Source: Tretioscincus oriximinensis (taxonomy: Eukaryota; Chordata; Lepidosauria; Squamata; Gymnophthalmidae). From it: a stretch of 64,000 bases of DNA. Position numbers and translations under genes: made by a program. The notes beneath the pieces are model-generated. The model ran no database searches. It worked only from the letters and a program-made list of their open reading frames with translations, and was not told the DNA's origin. Of this stretch, positions 11,361 through 24,814 are shown piece after piece. Where the stretch lies: the NCBI GenBank assembly GCA_022410635.1, contig JAJVDF010000490.1:874917-938916 (forward strand). Direction: 5' to 3'. Positions within the stretch are counted from its first letter, which is position 1, and each line of letters starts with the position of its first letter.

Positions 11361-12089
11361 TTTACAAATGCATTTGGGTTTAACTTGATGAGAATCAGTT
11401 GTATTTTGCATTAAGCAACTTAATCCTCGTGAGAAGTAGAATACCGCGTGCTTAGGGTTGCCATAATGTAAGTGTCCAAAATCGGGAAACAATTTAGAAA
11501 TTAGTCATCCCCCCTCCCCCCTGACAATACACATAATACACACAAACGTCTTTCCTCTGCACTCAGCAAAGGAGGCGAGGCACGCCCTGCCTTATAGAAG
11601 GCACGAAACCCAACCTCCTGCAAGAGGAGCAGCTACGGCACACTTCAAGGGCCTTTCCAGGACGCAGGAAGCTTTTGGAGTGCAGCTGACTTGCTTCTGC
11701 TGCCATCAGAAGCCCCATCCTGCAATTCCCTTTTTATCCTAATGCATCAGGGGTATTTAAAATTCGGAGATTTTAACTAAAGTTTACTAAACCCTGATGG
11801 GACAATATTCTTGTCCACAAATCCAGGGCATTCCTGTCTTTCTGGGACGTATGGAACCCCTATGCGTGCTTGACACAAACCCCAAACTGTTGTGATGCGT
11901 GATGTCATGGACAAGCAAAAGCTGCATCCACTTTGCATTAGCACTAGCTCTAAGGACAGCTCCAAAGATGCTTTGAAGGCAGCTTGGAAGTTCAACACTA
12001 TCTTGAAGAGCTGGTGTCTTTGAAGGCCGCTTGGAAGGACCCCAGATCCATGCTGCTACATCAATATCATCTCTGTTACACGGCACAAA

Positions 12090-12806
12090 TGTGTCCTACA
12101 GCAAATGTTGTTTTGCCTCTTTATAAATCTGTGGTGAGGCCACATTTGGAATACTGTGTTCAATTCTGGTCACCACATCTCAAGAGGGATATTTTGGAAA
12201 TGGAGAAGGTGCAGAAAAGGGCAACAAAAATGATCAAGGGTCTGGAGCACCCCCCTTATGAAGCAAGGCTGCAACGTCTGGGCCTCTCCAGCCTTGAAAG
12301 GAGACGTTTGAGGGGTGATCTGATTGAAGTGTACAAAATCATGCATGGGATGGACAGGGTGAATAGAGAAAAAATGTTTTCTCTATCACACCACACAAGG
12401 ACCAGAGGGCCCTCCTTAAAACTGTTGGGTAGAAAAGTGAGACCAGACAAAGGAAAGTATTTTTTCACCCAGAGGGTCATCGGCCTGTGGAATTTACTTC
12501 CTGAAGAGGTAGTGGTAGCCAACAGCTTGGATAGTTTCAAGACAGGACTAGACAGGTTTATGGACACTAAGGGTATAAATGGATACTAGGATAGTTGTCT
12601 GGATGTCGGCTCCTGGATGGAGCAGCAGGCAGGACTTTTGAAATACCATTTGCAGGGAGTCATGAACAGGAGCCTATTTTGCTTTCTTCTGTTTGGACTG
12701 CCCAGGTACATCTGGTGGGCCTCTGTGTGACACAGAATGCTTGACTTGATGGGCTGTGGCCTGATCCAGTATGGCTCTTCTTATGTTCTTATGTTCTTAT
12801 GTTCTA
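12090..12806 (+). mobile_element. CR1 3' portion (end of reverse transcriptase ORF plus 3' UTR)
   Basis: The + strand encodes an open C-terminal ORF2 segment: LPLYKSVVRPHLEYCVQFW, then KVQKRATKMIKGLEH, RRLRGDLIEVYKIMHG and LWNLLPEEVVVANSLDSFK, with stop near 12587. A 3' UTR follows and ends in repeated TTCTTATG units, the CR1 3' terminus. The frame is intact over about 160 residues, so this is one of the younger copies in the window. The polymerase core is missing (5' truncation). Confidence 0.93.
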
Positions 12807-13468
12807 ATGTACTTTTAGCGTAATCCATTTTAGGGAATTGTTATTACACATTTGGTGTGGAATAGCACCATTTCCATCAGATAATATAGAACAATGACCT
12901 TGGCCTGGCAGTGGGTGTTTTATACAGAATAGGGAATGGACTCTAGTACCATTCATTCCCATTGAAAAAAGGAAAAGAGCGATGAGACAAAAGGTCCACA
13001 GTGTGTCACCATCACAGAAAGTTTTCTCATTGACTTCAAAAGTTCCACATGACCCATTCATGCTGTAGACAGCTGAGCCTCATTCCACCTCGCTTACTTT
13101 GTTAATCAAGCTGAAGAAGTCACGTTGGTGTGCATTGGCAGAATATTAATTTCTGGCTTTACATAGATGGTTGGCAACAGCAACAGATGATCAACACCCC
13201 CCTTGAGCAGGATTTACCATTCATCAGAGCACGCTGAAAACAGCGAGGATGTGCCAGTCCCACTGATTCAAAGCCTGGCGTTCTTCCTCTTTCCAGCTAC
13301 TAAGAGGAAAGATTAAAATAACCTTTCTGTTGATTTGTACAAGATATTCCTGTAACAGAGTCGCCAATTTCAGATGCAGGGGCGTTTCACTTCTGGTGGA
13401 AAGCATGGGCACATGCCACACGTGAAACCCATTGCTCACAAGCCTGCTGATCTATTTCTTTTGTTTCA

Positions 13469-13530
13469 GCCTGGGGAGATAGATTTTAAGGAGGACCTTA
13501 CTGAAGTATATGAAATCATACATGGGGGGG
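13469..13530 (+). mobile_element. Short CR1 ORF2 fragment, + strand
   Basis: GAGGACCTTACTGAAGTATA and the following bases match the RGDLIEVYKIMHG region of CR1 ORF2. It is followed by a G homopolymer with an unresolved base at 13538. It lies opposite in orientation to the next CR1 piece. Confidence 0.6.
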
Positions 13531-13539
13531 GGGGGGGNG

Positions 13540-13930
13540 GAACAACCCACCTTGTCCAGCACACAGTGGCGCTTCAGTTGGTTTCTGGGCATCTCAAGCA
13601 GAAAAAAAAATCACAATACTTTCACCTGCTCTTGACTCCCAGCAAATGATTGTGCCATCAACCTGGAGGTGGTGTCTAAGAATTGATTTTAGCAACCACT
13701 GGTCACATCTATTTTCCGTGAATTTGTCTAGCCATTTTTTGAAGCTGTCCAGGCTTCTTGCTTTCACCACCTCTTCTGGTAATAAATTCCATAGACCGGT
13801 GAGCCACCTGTGTGAAAATATATGTCCTTTGTTGGTCCTAATTCTTCTGCCCATCAGCTTCCTAGAGTGTCCAATGGCTCTTTTTATCCTACCAAATGTA
13901 TATGAAGCTCTCCTAACTATGTGTTTAGTA
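13540..13930 (-). mobile_element. CR1 3'-end fragment
   Basis: The - strand reads RIRTNKGHIFSHRWLTGLWN then LLPEEVVKARSLDSFKKWLD, the C-terminus of CR1 ORF2. A shortened 3' UTR runs to about 13540. It belongs to a more diverged subfamily than the 12090 copy. Confidence 0.82.
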
Positions 13931-13999
13931 ATCACTTTCCTGGCTCAGAAAACTGTTCAGGGACAGCCTCTGCACTGGATCCAAAGTCAATGCAACCTT

Positions 14000-15050
14000 C
14001 CTGGTTCCTACCAGGAGGCACAGTGACACAGAGGTTAGGAGCAGGTATTTCAGCAAAGAAGTGCGTTCAAGGCCCATATGCTATGGAGAGGAGTGAGCAC
14101 TTTCTACTGGCTTTAGCTTCAGTCATTGTAACTGTAAGCCTTTGGGTGAAAAATAGCCTTGTAAATTTCTTGGAGACCCTTTGGGTGAGAAAACTGGAAT
14201 GTAAAACCCAGTTGCTGCTCTCCTTCTAGCTCAGAGCCCCAGAGGGACCCATTTCAGCAGTTCAGTTTGGGTCCCCCTGTTAACAGGAAAGCATAGATTC
14301 TTCTACACCCTTCTGCCTTCCACCCTATGGATCACTGAATAGCTAGTAGACTTGTTACAAATAAAATAGGTATACCAATACCACAGTCTATATCCTAAGC
14401 AGGAGACTGAGTCACACTCCTCTGCTCGAAAAGGTGGAAGAAAGACCCGCAGAAGAAACCTATGATTTACACTATACCAGTATATACTGGATGGTAAATT
14501 TGGACAAAAGAAAAAGAAATGAGAAAAATGGAAACTTACAATTGTTTGCCCTCAAAAATGCAAGGTTGGCGTTCTGTGGTGTCGTCTACTGACTTAGGTT
14601 CAGTTGGGCTTTCTATGGCACCATATGCCTGACCATATGGGACATGGGATGGGCAAGTGGATCTGCTCCATGTATAGTTACTCCCTGCCATAAAGGTTGT
14701 CAATAGTGGCTTTCCACAAATTGGAAGAAAGTACTCCAGAGGCACCACAAATGGTTGATTTGTCATGGAACAATATGTCTTTGCCTTATCAGTCCCATGC
14801 CAAATAAGGTACCAGGTTATGTGTATTGTACATGGCCCAGTGTATCCCAGGTACACTTATGGCTCCCAATCATAGAATTTAGCTTATCTCGCCTGCAAAT
14901 TTTATGGGTGGCAAAGAGAGACTCTTCAGATGTCAGTTCACTTAATGGGGACCATCCTGTCCATATCTTGCCCGTATATTGTCCATGTATTGTTGTGGAG
15001 GATGCAACAAAGCTATGTGTGCAGCCCTTTGGTAAATAAGCCATTGTAAA
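14000..15050. other. Non-coding stretch, no gene seen
   Basis: No exon or recognisable repeat was found apart from the simple repeats that begin at 15053. Confidence 0.4.
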
Positions 15051-15052
15051 TA

Positions 15053-15084
15053 AACATCATCATCATCATCATCATTGTCATAAA

Positions 15085-15135
<51 letters not shown>

Positions 15136-15136
15136 T
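15053..15136 (+). repeat. Compound microsatellite (CAT)n (AAAT)n (AAT)n
   Basis: Successive runs of CAT, AAAT and AAT units end directly at the CR1 3' end at 15137, a usual place for such arrays to grow. Confidence 0.93.
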
Positions 15137-15590
15137 CATAGAATCATAGAATCATAGAATCATAGAATCATAGAGTTGGAAGGGACCTCCAGGGTCATCG
15201 GGTCCAACCCCCTGCTCGATGCAGGATTCATTAAACCATCCCAGACAGATGACTGTCCAGCCTCTGTTTGAAGACTTCCAGGGATGGCGAACTCACCACC
15301 CCCTGTGGCAAACTGTTCCACTGGTTTATCACCCTGACTGTTAGAAAGTTTTTTCTGATATCTAATCTAAATCTNNTCCCTTGCAGTTTCATTCCATTGT
15401 TTCTAGTCCTTCCGTGTGCTAATGAGAACAGTGCTGATCCCTCTGCTCTGTGACAGCCTTTCAGGTATTTGTAGACAGCTATCAGGTCTCCTCTCAGTCT
15501 TCTCTTTTGCAGACTAAACATCCCCAAATCCTTTAACCGTTCCTCATAGGACATGGTTTCCAGACCACTCACCATCCTTGTAACTCTCTA
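15137..15590 (-). mobile_element. CR1 3' end, ATTCTATG-tailed subfamily
   Basis: The left end is five copies of TCATAGAA, the reverse complement of the ATTCTATG terminal repeat typical of avian and reptile CR1. Then follows GAGTTGGAAGGGACCTCCAG. The - strand encodes EERLKDLGMFSLQKRRLRGD, then VINQWNSLPQGVVSSPSLEV. This is a different subfamily from the CTTATGTT-tailed copies. Confidence 0.93.
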
Positions 15591-15597
15591 TTACTAT

Positions 15598-15660
15598 TAG
15601 CAGCAGCAGCACCATCACCATCATCACCATCACCATCATCATCACCATCATCATCATCTT
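15598..15660 (+). repeat. (CAT/CAC)n microsatellite
   Basis: An AGC run followed by mixed ATC and ACC triplets. Confidence 0.9.
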
Positions 15661-16398
15661 TGTTCAGCACTGATCATGTCCCCAAATTCCCTTGTCAAGA
15701 CTCCTTTTTGCTTATCTTTAGCAAGACAGATGCACACATGTGTACACAAAAAATATTATATTACCCTCAGCTATCAACTTCTCTGAAAATAGGCATGAGC
15801 TGCAAAGCATTTTAAGGCAGTTTTAAACAATCTTCACATTTTTAAAAAAATGGAATTGGAAGGGTTGTTGGTGAAACCACAAAACAGGTAGAGTCATTGG
15901 TGTGGGAGAACAATCACTTTTGCAGTCAAAATCCTTCTCTTATCCTAAAGAACTTTTTGATTGCTCCTTTGAACATGGAAAGCAGTTAAACTCCCCCTTC
16001 TTTCTTTGTCATGATTTTAATCAGCTTCACTAGTTTATTTGTTTTCCTCTAAATATCTAACAACATCAGATATCTGGAGAGCATTTCTGCAAGATTCGCA
16101 TAACTATTGTGCACCAGCAAAACCACCATGGTGATGGAGATATAAAGATATGGACAGAAGATGATGGATGGGAGGTATCTTGTGAAAACAAATCATTGGA
16201 GATACCTGCCTTCTACCGTGGCTTCATACATTGTAGCAATTCTTACCTTACGGTAGTTACATCATCCTATTTCCAGTAGTAACAACTGACTAAAGTTCAA
16301 TTGTTACAAGTCGTAGTTTTTCATCCTGAATAAAGGTGTTTCCATCCAACATTGAGACTGGATCTAGACAACTAGCTTTGTAGCAAATTCTCTATATA

Positions 16399-16478
16399 TA
16401 CTGCTCAAAACAATTAAGGGAACACTTTAACATAACAGTGTAACACTAAGTGTTCCCTTGATTGTTTTGAGCAATATA
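16399..16478. mobile_element. 80-bp mariner-like mini-MITE, copy 1
   Basis: The ends TACTGCTCAAAACAATTAAG and TTGATTGTTTTGAGCAATA form a near-perfect inverted repeat with TA at both termini, as expected for Tc1/mariner-type insertion. It is almost entirely stem, with a short loop. A copy of identical length lies at 27191-27270. Confidence 0.82.
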
Positions 16479-19400
16479 TTTTTTTATGCAGGACGTACTC
16501 TTCCATCTACATGCGGCAAGAAAATGTCTTCTCTTCTCGTTTATTTAACTACAATCCCCATGAGGCTGTGTAAGCCTACAGCACCCCAAAAGTTCTGTTT
16601 CTTTTCTGTCATTGGCTACAGCTCCCTCCCCCTTTTTACCATGTGAAGGAATCAGAGAGAGAGAGAAAGAATGAAAGAAAGAAAAAGAAAGGGGCTTTCA
16701 TGCTTTTTAAAAGTTGCAGTAAGTTTTTTTAAACCTAAATTGTTTTTCCCTACTTAAATTCTGCAGGGAAAGCATAATTTGCATGCATGCCTGGCTGAGG
16801 ATAGGATGGAATTTATGGAAGATATCACAGTTCTGTCTGTATGACTTGGTCCTAGTGAGGGGATCTCATGTTTCATTATGGAATCAGAATCCAAGCTTTG
16901 GGAAGACAAAACTAAATATTGGACCCTTTTATCACTGCTGGAAGCCAGTAATTGGATGAGGCAAATCTAAAGTGTCCCCATAACCTATATCAACATGTAG
17001 ATCTCTGTTGAACTACCCATAAAATAAGAGCAGAAAACTCCATTGACAGACTGGCAATTCAGATCTCTCCAGTGTAATTCCATTCATTAACATTGGTTGA
17101 CTGGGACTCCCTTGTATGATGTCATTACCATTTACATTGGTAGACTAGGTTTCTGGCATTCCTCACACACTTTGGTTTTCCATAAATGGTATGTATTTAT
17201 TTTATATGCTTTTGTATGCATAGTGATTTTGGGAAACTGAATAATAGCATGACTGTGCCCAGGGATGACTGTACACAGTCTATATTTACTTTATTTCTTC
17301 CTACGTATACATTAACACATGCACATTTAATGAAAATTTGGTTCTTCTCTTGAGAGTTATGTTTTGTTTTCCTTAACTGGTGTTGTGTTAGAATGTCAGA
17401 CTTTAATCTGGAAGCATCCTGGTTAGAGTCTGCATTCCTCCATGAAGCCAGCTGGATGATCATGGGATAGTCACAATTCTCAGCTCTACCACTTCACAAG
17501 GTGTCCATTGTGAAGAGAAGAAAAGAAGGTTATCTAAGCTTCTTGATTTCCTTTGGGCTGAGAAAAGCAGAGTATAAAAACCATCTCTTCTTAACTGACT
17601 AACCCGACGAGAAACTGTCCAAAACCTTGCTAGGCAGGGAAAATGACAGGTGTGTAGCTGAAATCCACCTGAAACTTCGCAAGAAATTACTGTTTTGTCC
17701 AAAAAGAAGCAGAAGAAAGCAACAAACTAATTCTAGGAACTTGATATTATTCCAAGTTCCCATTAGTTATTGTCATTGCTAAGATGCTTGATTGTGAAAA
17801 TGATTTTCCAACATAAGTGAGTTCTCAGTTCTGATGGGGTTAATGTTGTGGTAATGACTGTCTGAAATAGCTCTGTAGGGCGGCTTTTGTGTTGCACAAA
17901 TTGTCTGAGATTAGCAAACCCACTCATGAATTATGATCTCTGTAGTTTGGAACAAATCTAAGCCATTTTCCACCAAGTAAATTGTAGCGCTATCATCTAC
18001 TTCTTTGGCTCATCAAAGCCAACTTCACTGAGCCCCTGATTAGTCTTATAACCAACTTCAACACACTATTTGTTTCATAATGGGGAAAAGATGGGATTAT
18101 TAACTGATCTAAACTGATTCTGGGAAGTTTTGTTTGGGGAGCTTCAAGCCTCAGAAATATTGTTATCCTAGAAAAGTGTTAGGTATCCATCCTTCTATCC
18201 CCAGAGTCTTCATCCACTTAGAGAAGTTTTCTCATGATGCAGAAGTGGGAACAAATATTGGGTGACACTGGATGGAAAATTCAGAATTTTATCCACACCC
18301 CACCACTCAAAAGGAGCTTAGAAGTGGTAGTATGTAAAACAACCATCCCATCGCACTCCAAATCCATATAAAAGGCAATGGAATGATTTTGAATTATGAA
18401 TAAGGGGAGAGACAGGAATACTGGTGAGTGGATGTAGCTGCAATGAATCATTTTCAGCCAACTTCAGGTAGGTTGACAGGAAAGAGAACCAAGCGCCATG
18501 GACCTGATTGCCTTCCGTCTCGCCAGAAACCATTTTATTAAGAATTTATTACAGACCAAACAATCATTAGTTTCTCACGAGATTGCCATGTTGGAGTCCC
18601 ACAGTGAGGGCACCTTGATCCAGGGGAAGCGTCTCATTTCAGGCCTCAAGGTTCTTTCATACATGTCAGCAGGAAAACACACACATCCCAACTGAGGTTA
18701 ATATAGCTATTTTTATTAAATCCAAAAAAGCACATCCACTCACTCTGATTCTATTTTTTTCATTAACTTCATGACATCACATGCTTCATAAGTAATTGTT
18801 GCGCTTATTTTACTGCAATTCCCAGCATTCTCAGCAAGCCTAGAGCAATGAGCTTTTCACAGCTAGCCTGAATGTCCTGAACATCCCCACTGAGCAGTCC
18901 TTTGCATTTAAAAGTAGTCTGCCGCTGAATTGAGAAAAATGAGCTAACCGAAAAAGTGGGACCACAAGTCTTTTTACTGAGGGGAACGCTGAAACTCCAT
19001 GTGGTAATGAGGTGACTTCTACACGATGTTGCTTCTAATTCACTAAACATTCTTACTGGCAACACAGCCGGAATCACTCGTTTTTATTAGAAGCTGCCCT
19101 TGGCACCAAAGTACTCACTTACATCTGCTTAAAAAGCAATACATTTTATATTATTAGAATCAAGATGGCCACAGTCTAGTTCATTTTTGCATGTAGTACC
19201 TTAATGTCTTCCTACAGGTGCATGCTATCACCTCTAGTTCACTTTTGAATCACCTTTTGATAGATGCTGAACTGGTTCCACATGATTCTCATCTGGTGCT
19301 CTGTGCAAAATTACACAAAATGTTTTAGAACAATATTGCAGAACTTCCTACATGGTGCTTTATTCTAAATTATATCCTGAAATATGTGCCTGCCATCTAC

Positions 19401-21330
19401 ACAGACGGCAGGCTCAGGTCACAATAGTCAGCCATGAATAAGGGGGAGCTCAAGTGATTTTTCATATTTCTCGTAGTTTCTTGTCAAACCTATCCACATA
19501 TCAAAATCTTTCAGCAACATCCTTATATACTGAGTTCACAGAGATAATCTGGATAAGGCTTTTAAATTCAACAATCTCCTGGTAAATATAACAATCTGGT
19601 GAGGCAAGTGCAAAAGACATTCAACTTTCAAGCAGATTATTGACCCTGTCTGGACGCAGCCTTGGTTGGAAGGGGAGAAAAAACAATTGCAATCTACGGC
19701 ACATGGACACCAGGCCACCTGACAGCTGTTGCCACGTGGAGTAGCTTAACGTGGCTTCCATGTTTTATTGATTATTATGCAAATACTGGCCTTTAAGCCT
19801 CATTGATTTTAAAGGTGCCGGATTCCTGGGGAGTGTGTGGAAAGTTGCAGGCACAGAAGGAATCTATATATTGTACCAGTCAGTTTAATGCTCTTAGAGG
19901 ACATTTGGAAAATATGGAAGAAGGGGGCATGGTTGTTATTTGCTTGTGTTTCTGACGAACATTGGCCATCGTTCCTTGTTTCAAAAGAAGGTCCTAAGAT
20001 AAAGAAATTCACGATCTCACAGTTATGGTTGACATTATATTCTTTGCATGTGCAATATGAGCATCCATGAGCTGAAGTCCGGAATCCCCCTAGAGCTATG
20101 TTAATGCCTTTCAGCAACAGGGGGTATGGCTCGTTCTTGGAGTTATCGACCTCGCAATTGACAGCTGTCATGTTGACGCGTGTTTCCTACTAGCTATTGC
20201 TCAAAAGTTTTCTACCCACCAGAGAAGGATGTGGTAATGATCTTCTTCTCCCAGGAAAGGGAATCTATTCTTTGATCATTGTACATTTGCAAAACAAATG
20301 GTCATTCCAATTAATCTGAGTTGTGTATTCAGCCATTAACGTGGTATTTCCATGTGACTTAAGAAGCACTACTGCTGCACTACCAAACAGGCAAAATAGG
20401 CATCAGCCTCTGGGCTTCATGCCTTTTTAGGGCCCTGCGACAACGGATCAAAATAATAATGATTTTTAGGAGATAATAACTAATAGAATATAATTTGCAG
20501 TGCCTCCCCAGCCCTGAAATTTCAGCTGCCTAGGGGGCCTTCACTGAGTTTAATCCAGAACTGAGAATAAGAACAGACATTTGCCTAAAACCAAATATCT
20601 CAGAAGTGCTCTCAAAAGGTCTGTTTGCCTTTATCACTCCAGTCCTTTGGCAAGGGAGAGAATTCAGACTCATGCTGTCTACTGTAGCATATGCTTCATA
20701 GGATAATCTTGTCCAAGGGAAAATGAATCATTCCGCAAAAGGCAAGAAGAAATCCAGGGGGTGGATCTATGTCAGCCCATCATAAAATGGAAAGTTTCTC
20801 TTCTTCTTCAGAATTCATTCTCCACCTCTGGGTCTCACTTGTGTGATAACCCTCAACTTTGTTCTCCCCCACCTCCTACCCCCAACAGAAAACTTTAATG
20901 GGTGTGGACAAATAGGTATTAATAAGCTGCTCTTATGAAAATGTCCCCTTTTACATATTATTAAAGCTGCATTTCTCTATCCTTTTTTATGGCAATCCTA
21001 CTTGTCTCCAATGGCTACTTCTTAGTTGCCAAAAATCCCCCCAGTGTTCTGAAGCACTTTATTCTTTGAAAACTTGGGACATGTGTTTGGGTGCAGCTGC
21101 ATTTGTCATACCTGAGTTGGACTGTTAGTTTCCTGCCCCATGCCATCTGAAAGCTGTAGTAGCCATTTCATAAGTACAGGAAGGTGCCAAAATAGGTTTT
21201 CAGTGCCTCAATGTGCCAGTATATCCCTTTATTGGAATCCGTCAGTATTTCTGATTTAAATTGGACAGGGAAGCCATTATGGTAGGTATTATAAGCTATT
21301 AAAGAAACAGGACAAAAGGGCTGCACTTTA
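16479..21330. other. Long non-coding stretch, no gene seen
   Basis: A GAGA/GAAA-rich simple repeat lies at 16655-16692. Otherwise no splice-bounded exon, transposon protein or RNA gene was recognised. The open frames here are short and lack family resemblance. Confidence 0.45.
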
Positions 21331-21580
21331 ATATTTATTTATTTATACTTATATCCCGCCCTATACCCGAAGGTCTCAGTGCAGCCAACCGTAGAGTGGT
21401 GCACATAGCTTTTGTTGCTTTCTCCACAACAGACACCCTGTGATGTAGGTGGGGCTGAGAGAGTTCTAAAGAACTGTAACTGGCCCAAGGTCACCCAGAT
21501 GGCTTTCNTGGGGGAGTGGGGAATCNNACCNGGAGACTACCAGATGCGAGTCCAAATCTCTAACTACTATACCAAACAGG
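21331..21580 (-). mobile_element. tRNA-derived SINE, reverse orientation
   Basis: Same family as 4609-4850: TATTTATTTATACTTATATC tail, CTCCACAACAGACACCCTG, and GGCCCAAGGTCACCCAGATG. The tRNA-like end near 21540-21575 is partly obscured by unresolved bases at 21507 and 21526-21531. Confidence 0.82.
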
Positions 21581-21699
21581 AAATTTTTGCAAGTGCAGCT
21601 TACAATGCCTGAAATGTGTGCAGAAATGTCCTTTTTTCCACACCCATTAAAGCTGCAGCTCTCCTGTTCTGCCTTTTTATGGCAACCCTAATTCTCTAG

Positions 21700-21926
21700 T
21701 CTGGACAAGCATGAAGACAAAAAGGGCCTCGAAGAGGCCTTGAGATGCATCAATCACCATCTCTGTGTGCATTCAGAAAATGCTTGAAGATGCACCTCTT
21801 TAACCTGACCTTTGGCTCTCCCTTCCCTAACTTCAGATATTGTTGTCTTAATAGGTAAATCTGTTTTTTATTGTTAACTCCCCAGAGATCTTCAGGCATA
21901 GGACGGTATAAAAATGTAAATAAATA
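21700..21926 (+). mobile_element. LINE/SINE 3'-end fragment
   Basis: CACCTCTTTAACCTGACC followed by a tail with AGATCTTCAGGCATAGGA and AAATAAATAAG resembles squamate LINE 3' ends of the kind at 4975. Assignment is tentative. Confidence 0.45.
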
Positions 21927-22756
21927 AGATGACATCTCCCGTCAGATGTACAAAAATTGCATTGAAACCTTGGCTCATCTCCAGGTACCACTTTAGTACT
22001 GTTCCTCTCTGTCCAGGTGTATCTTGTGCACTTTGATCTCCAGTCTCTCCATCGCTGCCTCTCATGCCTACATAGCGCAATCTTTTGACCACACTCATCT
22101 TGCAGGATCAACACAATCAGCTCAGGGAGAGTGGGAATATCGCTTCTCTTTTCTGCTCCTTTTTGCTCTATTTCTTTTGCTTTTTGGCCCTCTCCCTTTC
22201 TCTCTTTTTGATGTAGAAAAAAAAAAAGAATCCGAAGTTAGTACAGCCTGTTCCACACTGCATGCTAAACAGTTCTGTGTTTACTGAGCCCAGAGAGTCA
22301 TTTTCAGTTCTTTCTCAGAATAGGAAAAATTAACCATCTTAGCAACATGTCGTATATTTCCATGGCACACTATTAAAATAATCATCGTTCAGCACCCCCA
22401 GCCCAGTCCTTTCTGCTTCTTTTACACACTATGAGGTGATTTACGCTATAATTCTTTTGAGTAACAAATGAGGGGCAGTTGAAATTAGGCTGACATTAAA
22501 TGATTCAGGCTTAACCTTTTGTTGTGTTCAAGTCACACAATCTTCTCTTGCCTACGAAAAGCTACTTAATAGGGGCAAGAGGCACCTCCCAACTGAATGT
22601 AGCTCAATAGGGATTGGGGAAAAGTGCACAAACAGTGCTAATACGACTTACAGGTGCAGTCATCCAACTTCGTGCAGGGAATGGATATGTTTGGTTGGGA
22701 TCAAATTTTGAAAGCCATCCACTGGGAATAAAGATAACCTTGAGCTGAGCTTCACT

Positions 22757-22942
22757 TAGGATGACCAGATGACCCCTTTTGAAGGTGTGTGTGTTGTGGT
22801 AACCTGGTTTTGGAGTGCCTCCTGGTTTTTGCTGAGGAAAGAAAATTCAAAAAAAAATTTAAAACTTTTTTTTCCTCAGCAAAATCGGGTTTTCACCCCC
22901 CACCACCACCACCACAAAAAAAGGGGTCATCTAGTCAGCCTA
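22757..22942. mobile_element. 186-bp fold-back MITE, copy B
   Basis: Termini TAGGATGACCAGATGACCCC and GGGGTCATCTAGTCAGCCTA are inverted. The internal TTTTGCTGAGG is opposite CCTCAGCAAAA. Compare copy A at 5722-5905: same ends, same palindromic plan, length within 2 bp. Confidence 0.75.
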
Positions 22943-22954
22943 CTTCCCTCCTGG

Positions 22955-23175
22955 TAATTTCATGTACCCATCAAATGGACTTATGGCACTTGGAGACTAA
23001 TAGGAGAAAGGTAGGTGGCATGAGCTTCTGTAGAGACATCGCTACTTCTTCCTAGGCATGTCTATGAAAGCTCAGGCCACCTACCTACCTTTCCCCTTTT
23101 TGTCTCAAAGTGCCACAAGCCCTTTTGCTGGACTTTCTACTAAGACTAACACGGCTGTTACTCTGAAATTGACTT
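22955..23175. repeat. Dispersed repeat with GAAAGCTCAGGC motif, copy 1
   Basis: It contains CTATGAAAGCTCAGGCCACC, CAAAGTGCCACAAGCCC and ACTAAGACTAACACGGCTG. The same text is found at 47955-48205 and, as a short piece, at 62212-62250. It resembles an abundant sauropsid interspersed repeat; I cannot name the class with certainty. Confidence 0.55.
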
Positions 23176-23254
23176 ATGTATTCATGCATGTAGTTTTCAT
23201 AGCAAGAATAGAGAAGTTGTTTGCCTTCTTCCCATAGAAATGCTCAGCCTTGGG

Positions 23255-23431
<177 letters not shown>

Positions 23432-23523
23432 TAAGTCCTAGACACTTGGGAAGTGTTTGACTACTGTTAGATGATACAAAATCCAGCATATTGATCTTGT
23501 TTGCTGTGTTACTGTTGTTTTAT

Positions 23524-23550
23524 GAATCATCATCATCATCATCATCATAG
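23524..23550 (+). repeat. (ATC)n microsatellite
   Basis: About eight ATC units. Confidence 0.9.
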
Positions 23551-24814
23551 TGTTTATCTATAAAGCACTTTAATAATAGATTTCAGTGCGGAAATTGTGT
23601 GACCTCGTGGGGCAGATTCTCCATGATTTTGTTACCTTCTCAGTAAAAAACTTTTTGTGGGGATGCAGTCTACGATTCTCCTTTGACTGCAATCTGGTTT
23701 CTCGGGGAATGGATTAGAATCTTTCCCAGTGTCTACTGACCAGTGGGGAATGTCACCTGGCCAAATGCAGAGAATGTGCCACTTTACCATTAAACAAACC
23801 TGGCCCCACATTTCTGATAGAGAAAGAGCCCTACGCTTACATGCCTTAATTAAATCTCCACACTATCATTGCTAGTGGGATAACTGTGACTTTGGATTTA
23901 AGGCATCCATGGATATCTTTACGAACATCAAATCAGCTTGGATGCTTATGAAGCCAAAAGGGATTTGCTTAAACTGTAGTAAAGGGGGTTGGTGCAGGGA
24001 AGAGAGATGTGAATGGTATTCAGTCACAAACAAGAGAAAAGCAGTATTTGGGTTGGAGATCAAATGAAATAGCTTCTTCTTCTTCTGAGTCTTTTTCTTG
24101 TGAACTCCACAAACATTACGAGCATTTTGTACGTACAAAATAAATAACTTGCTGCCGGCTAGTTTTCGAAACCAGGAATCAGAGGCTGACCAGAGGCTGT
24201 GTGTAAACATGTAAAGCCTTAATATTAATAAGTATTTGGGGCCCTTTTATCTCAAGCTTTTATCTCAAGCGTTTTCTCAGGTCAGCATGTAATCCTCCCC
24301 TCTTCAACCTCCCCCCACATCCCACAGCAAAACAAAACAAAACCCTAACAATTTATATATCATCTGTAATTGAATGTAAAGCTTTCATGAGTCCTTATGA
24401 AGGCTGGAAGTAATCGTATAATATGGGCCAAGAGAGGAAAATGTGAACAGCAGGTCTCGTGGCCCTTTGATTCGGAGATGAGCTCAGGATGTAAGTCCCT
24501 GTTTGCTGTCACAGGCTGCACAAAGCATGTTAATCTCTGCCCAACGCTCCGGGAATTGAATTCTGAAAGATCACTGAAGAGGGTGGAAGGGGTCTTGCTA
24601 AGACAATGGGAACCAAATTCTCAGTCCTGGGAAAGGTGCCACACATTGCTAACACACACACAAATTCACGTGACAGATACACGTGTACACTCAATTGTTG
24701 TCTGAAACTGAATTTTCAAAGCCTGAAATAAATCATTGTTAACTGAAAGTTTCTTAAACATGTGATTTGCTTATTTCTTCATAAGCTGCCCATGAGATGT
24801 ATTTATATTTTGGG
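23551..24814. other. Non-coding stretch, no gene seen
   Basis: No exon or recognisable element was found. Confidence 0.4.

Noticed and set aside
15053..15660. Regular short repeats resembling an array
   Set aside because: They are microsatellites flanking a CR1 element; no spacer-repeat structure of CRISPR type exists and the genome is eukaryotic.
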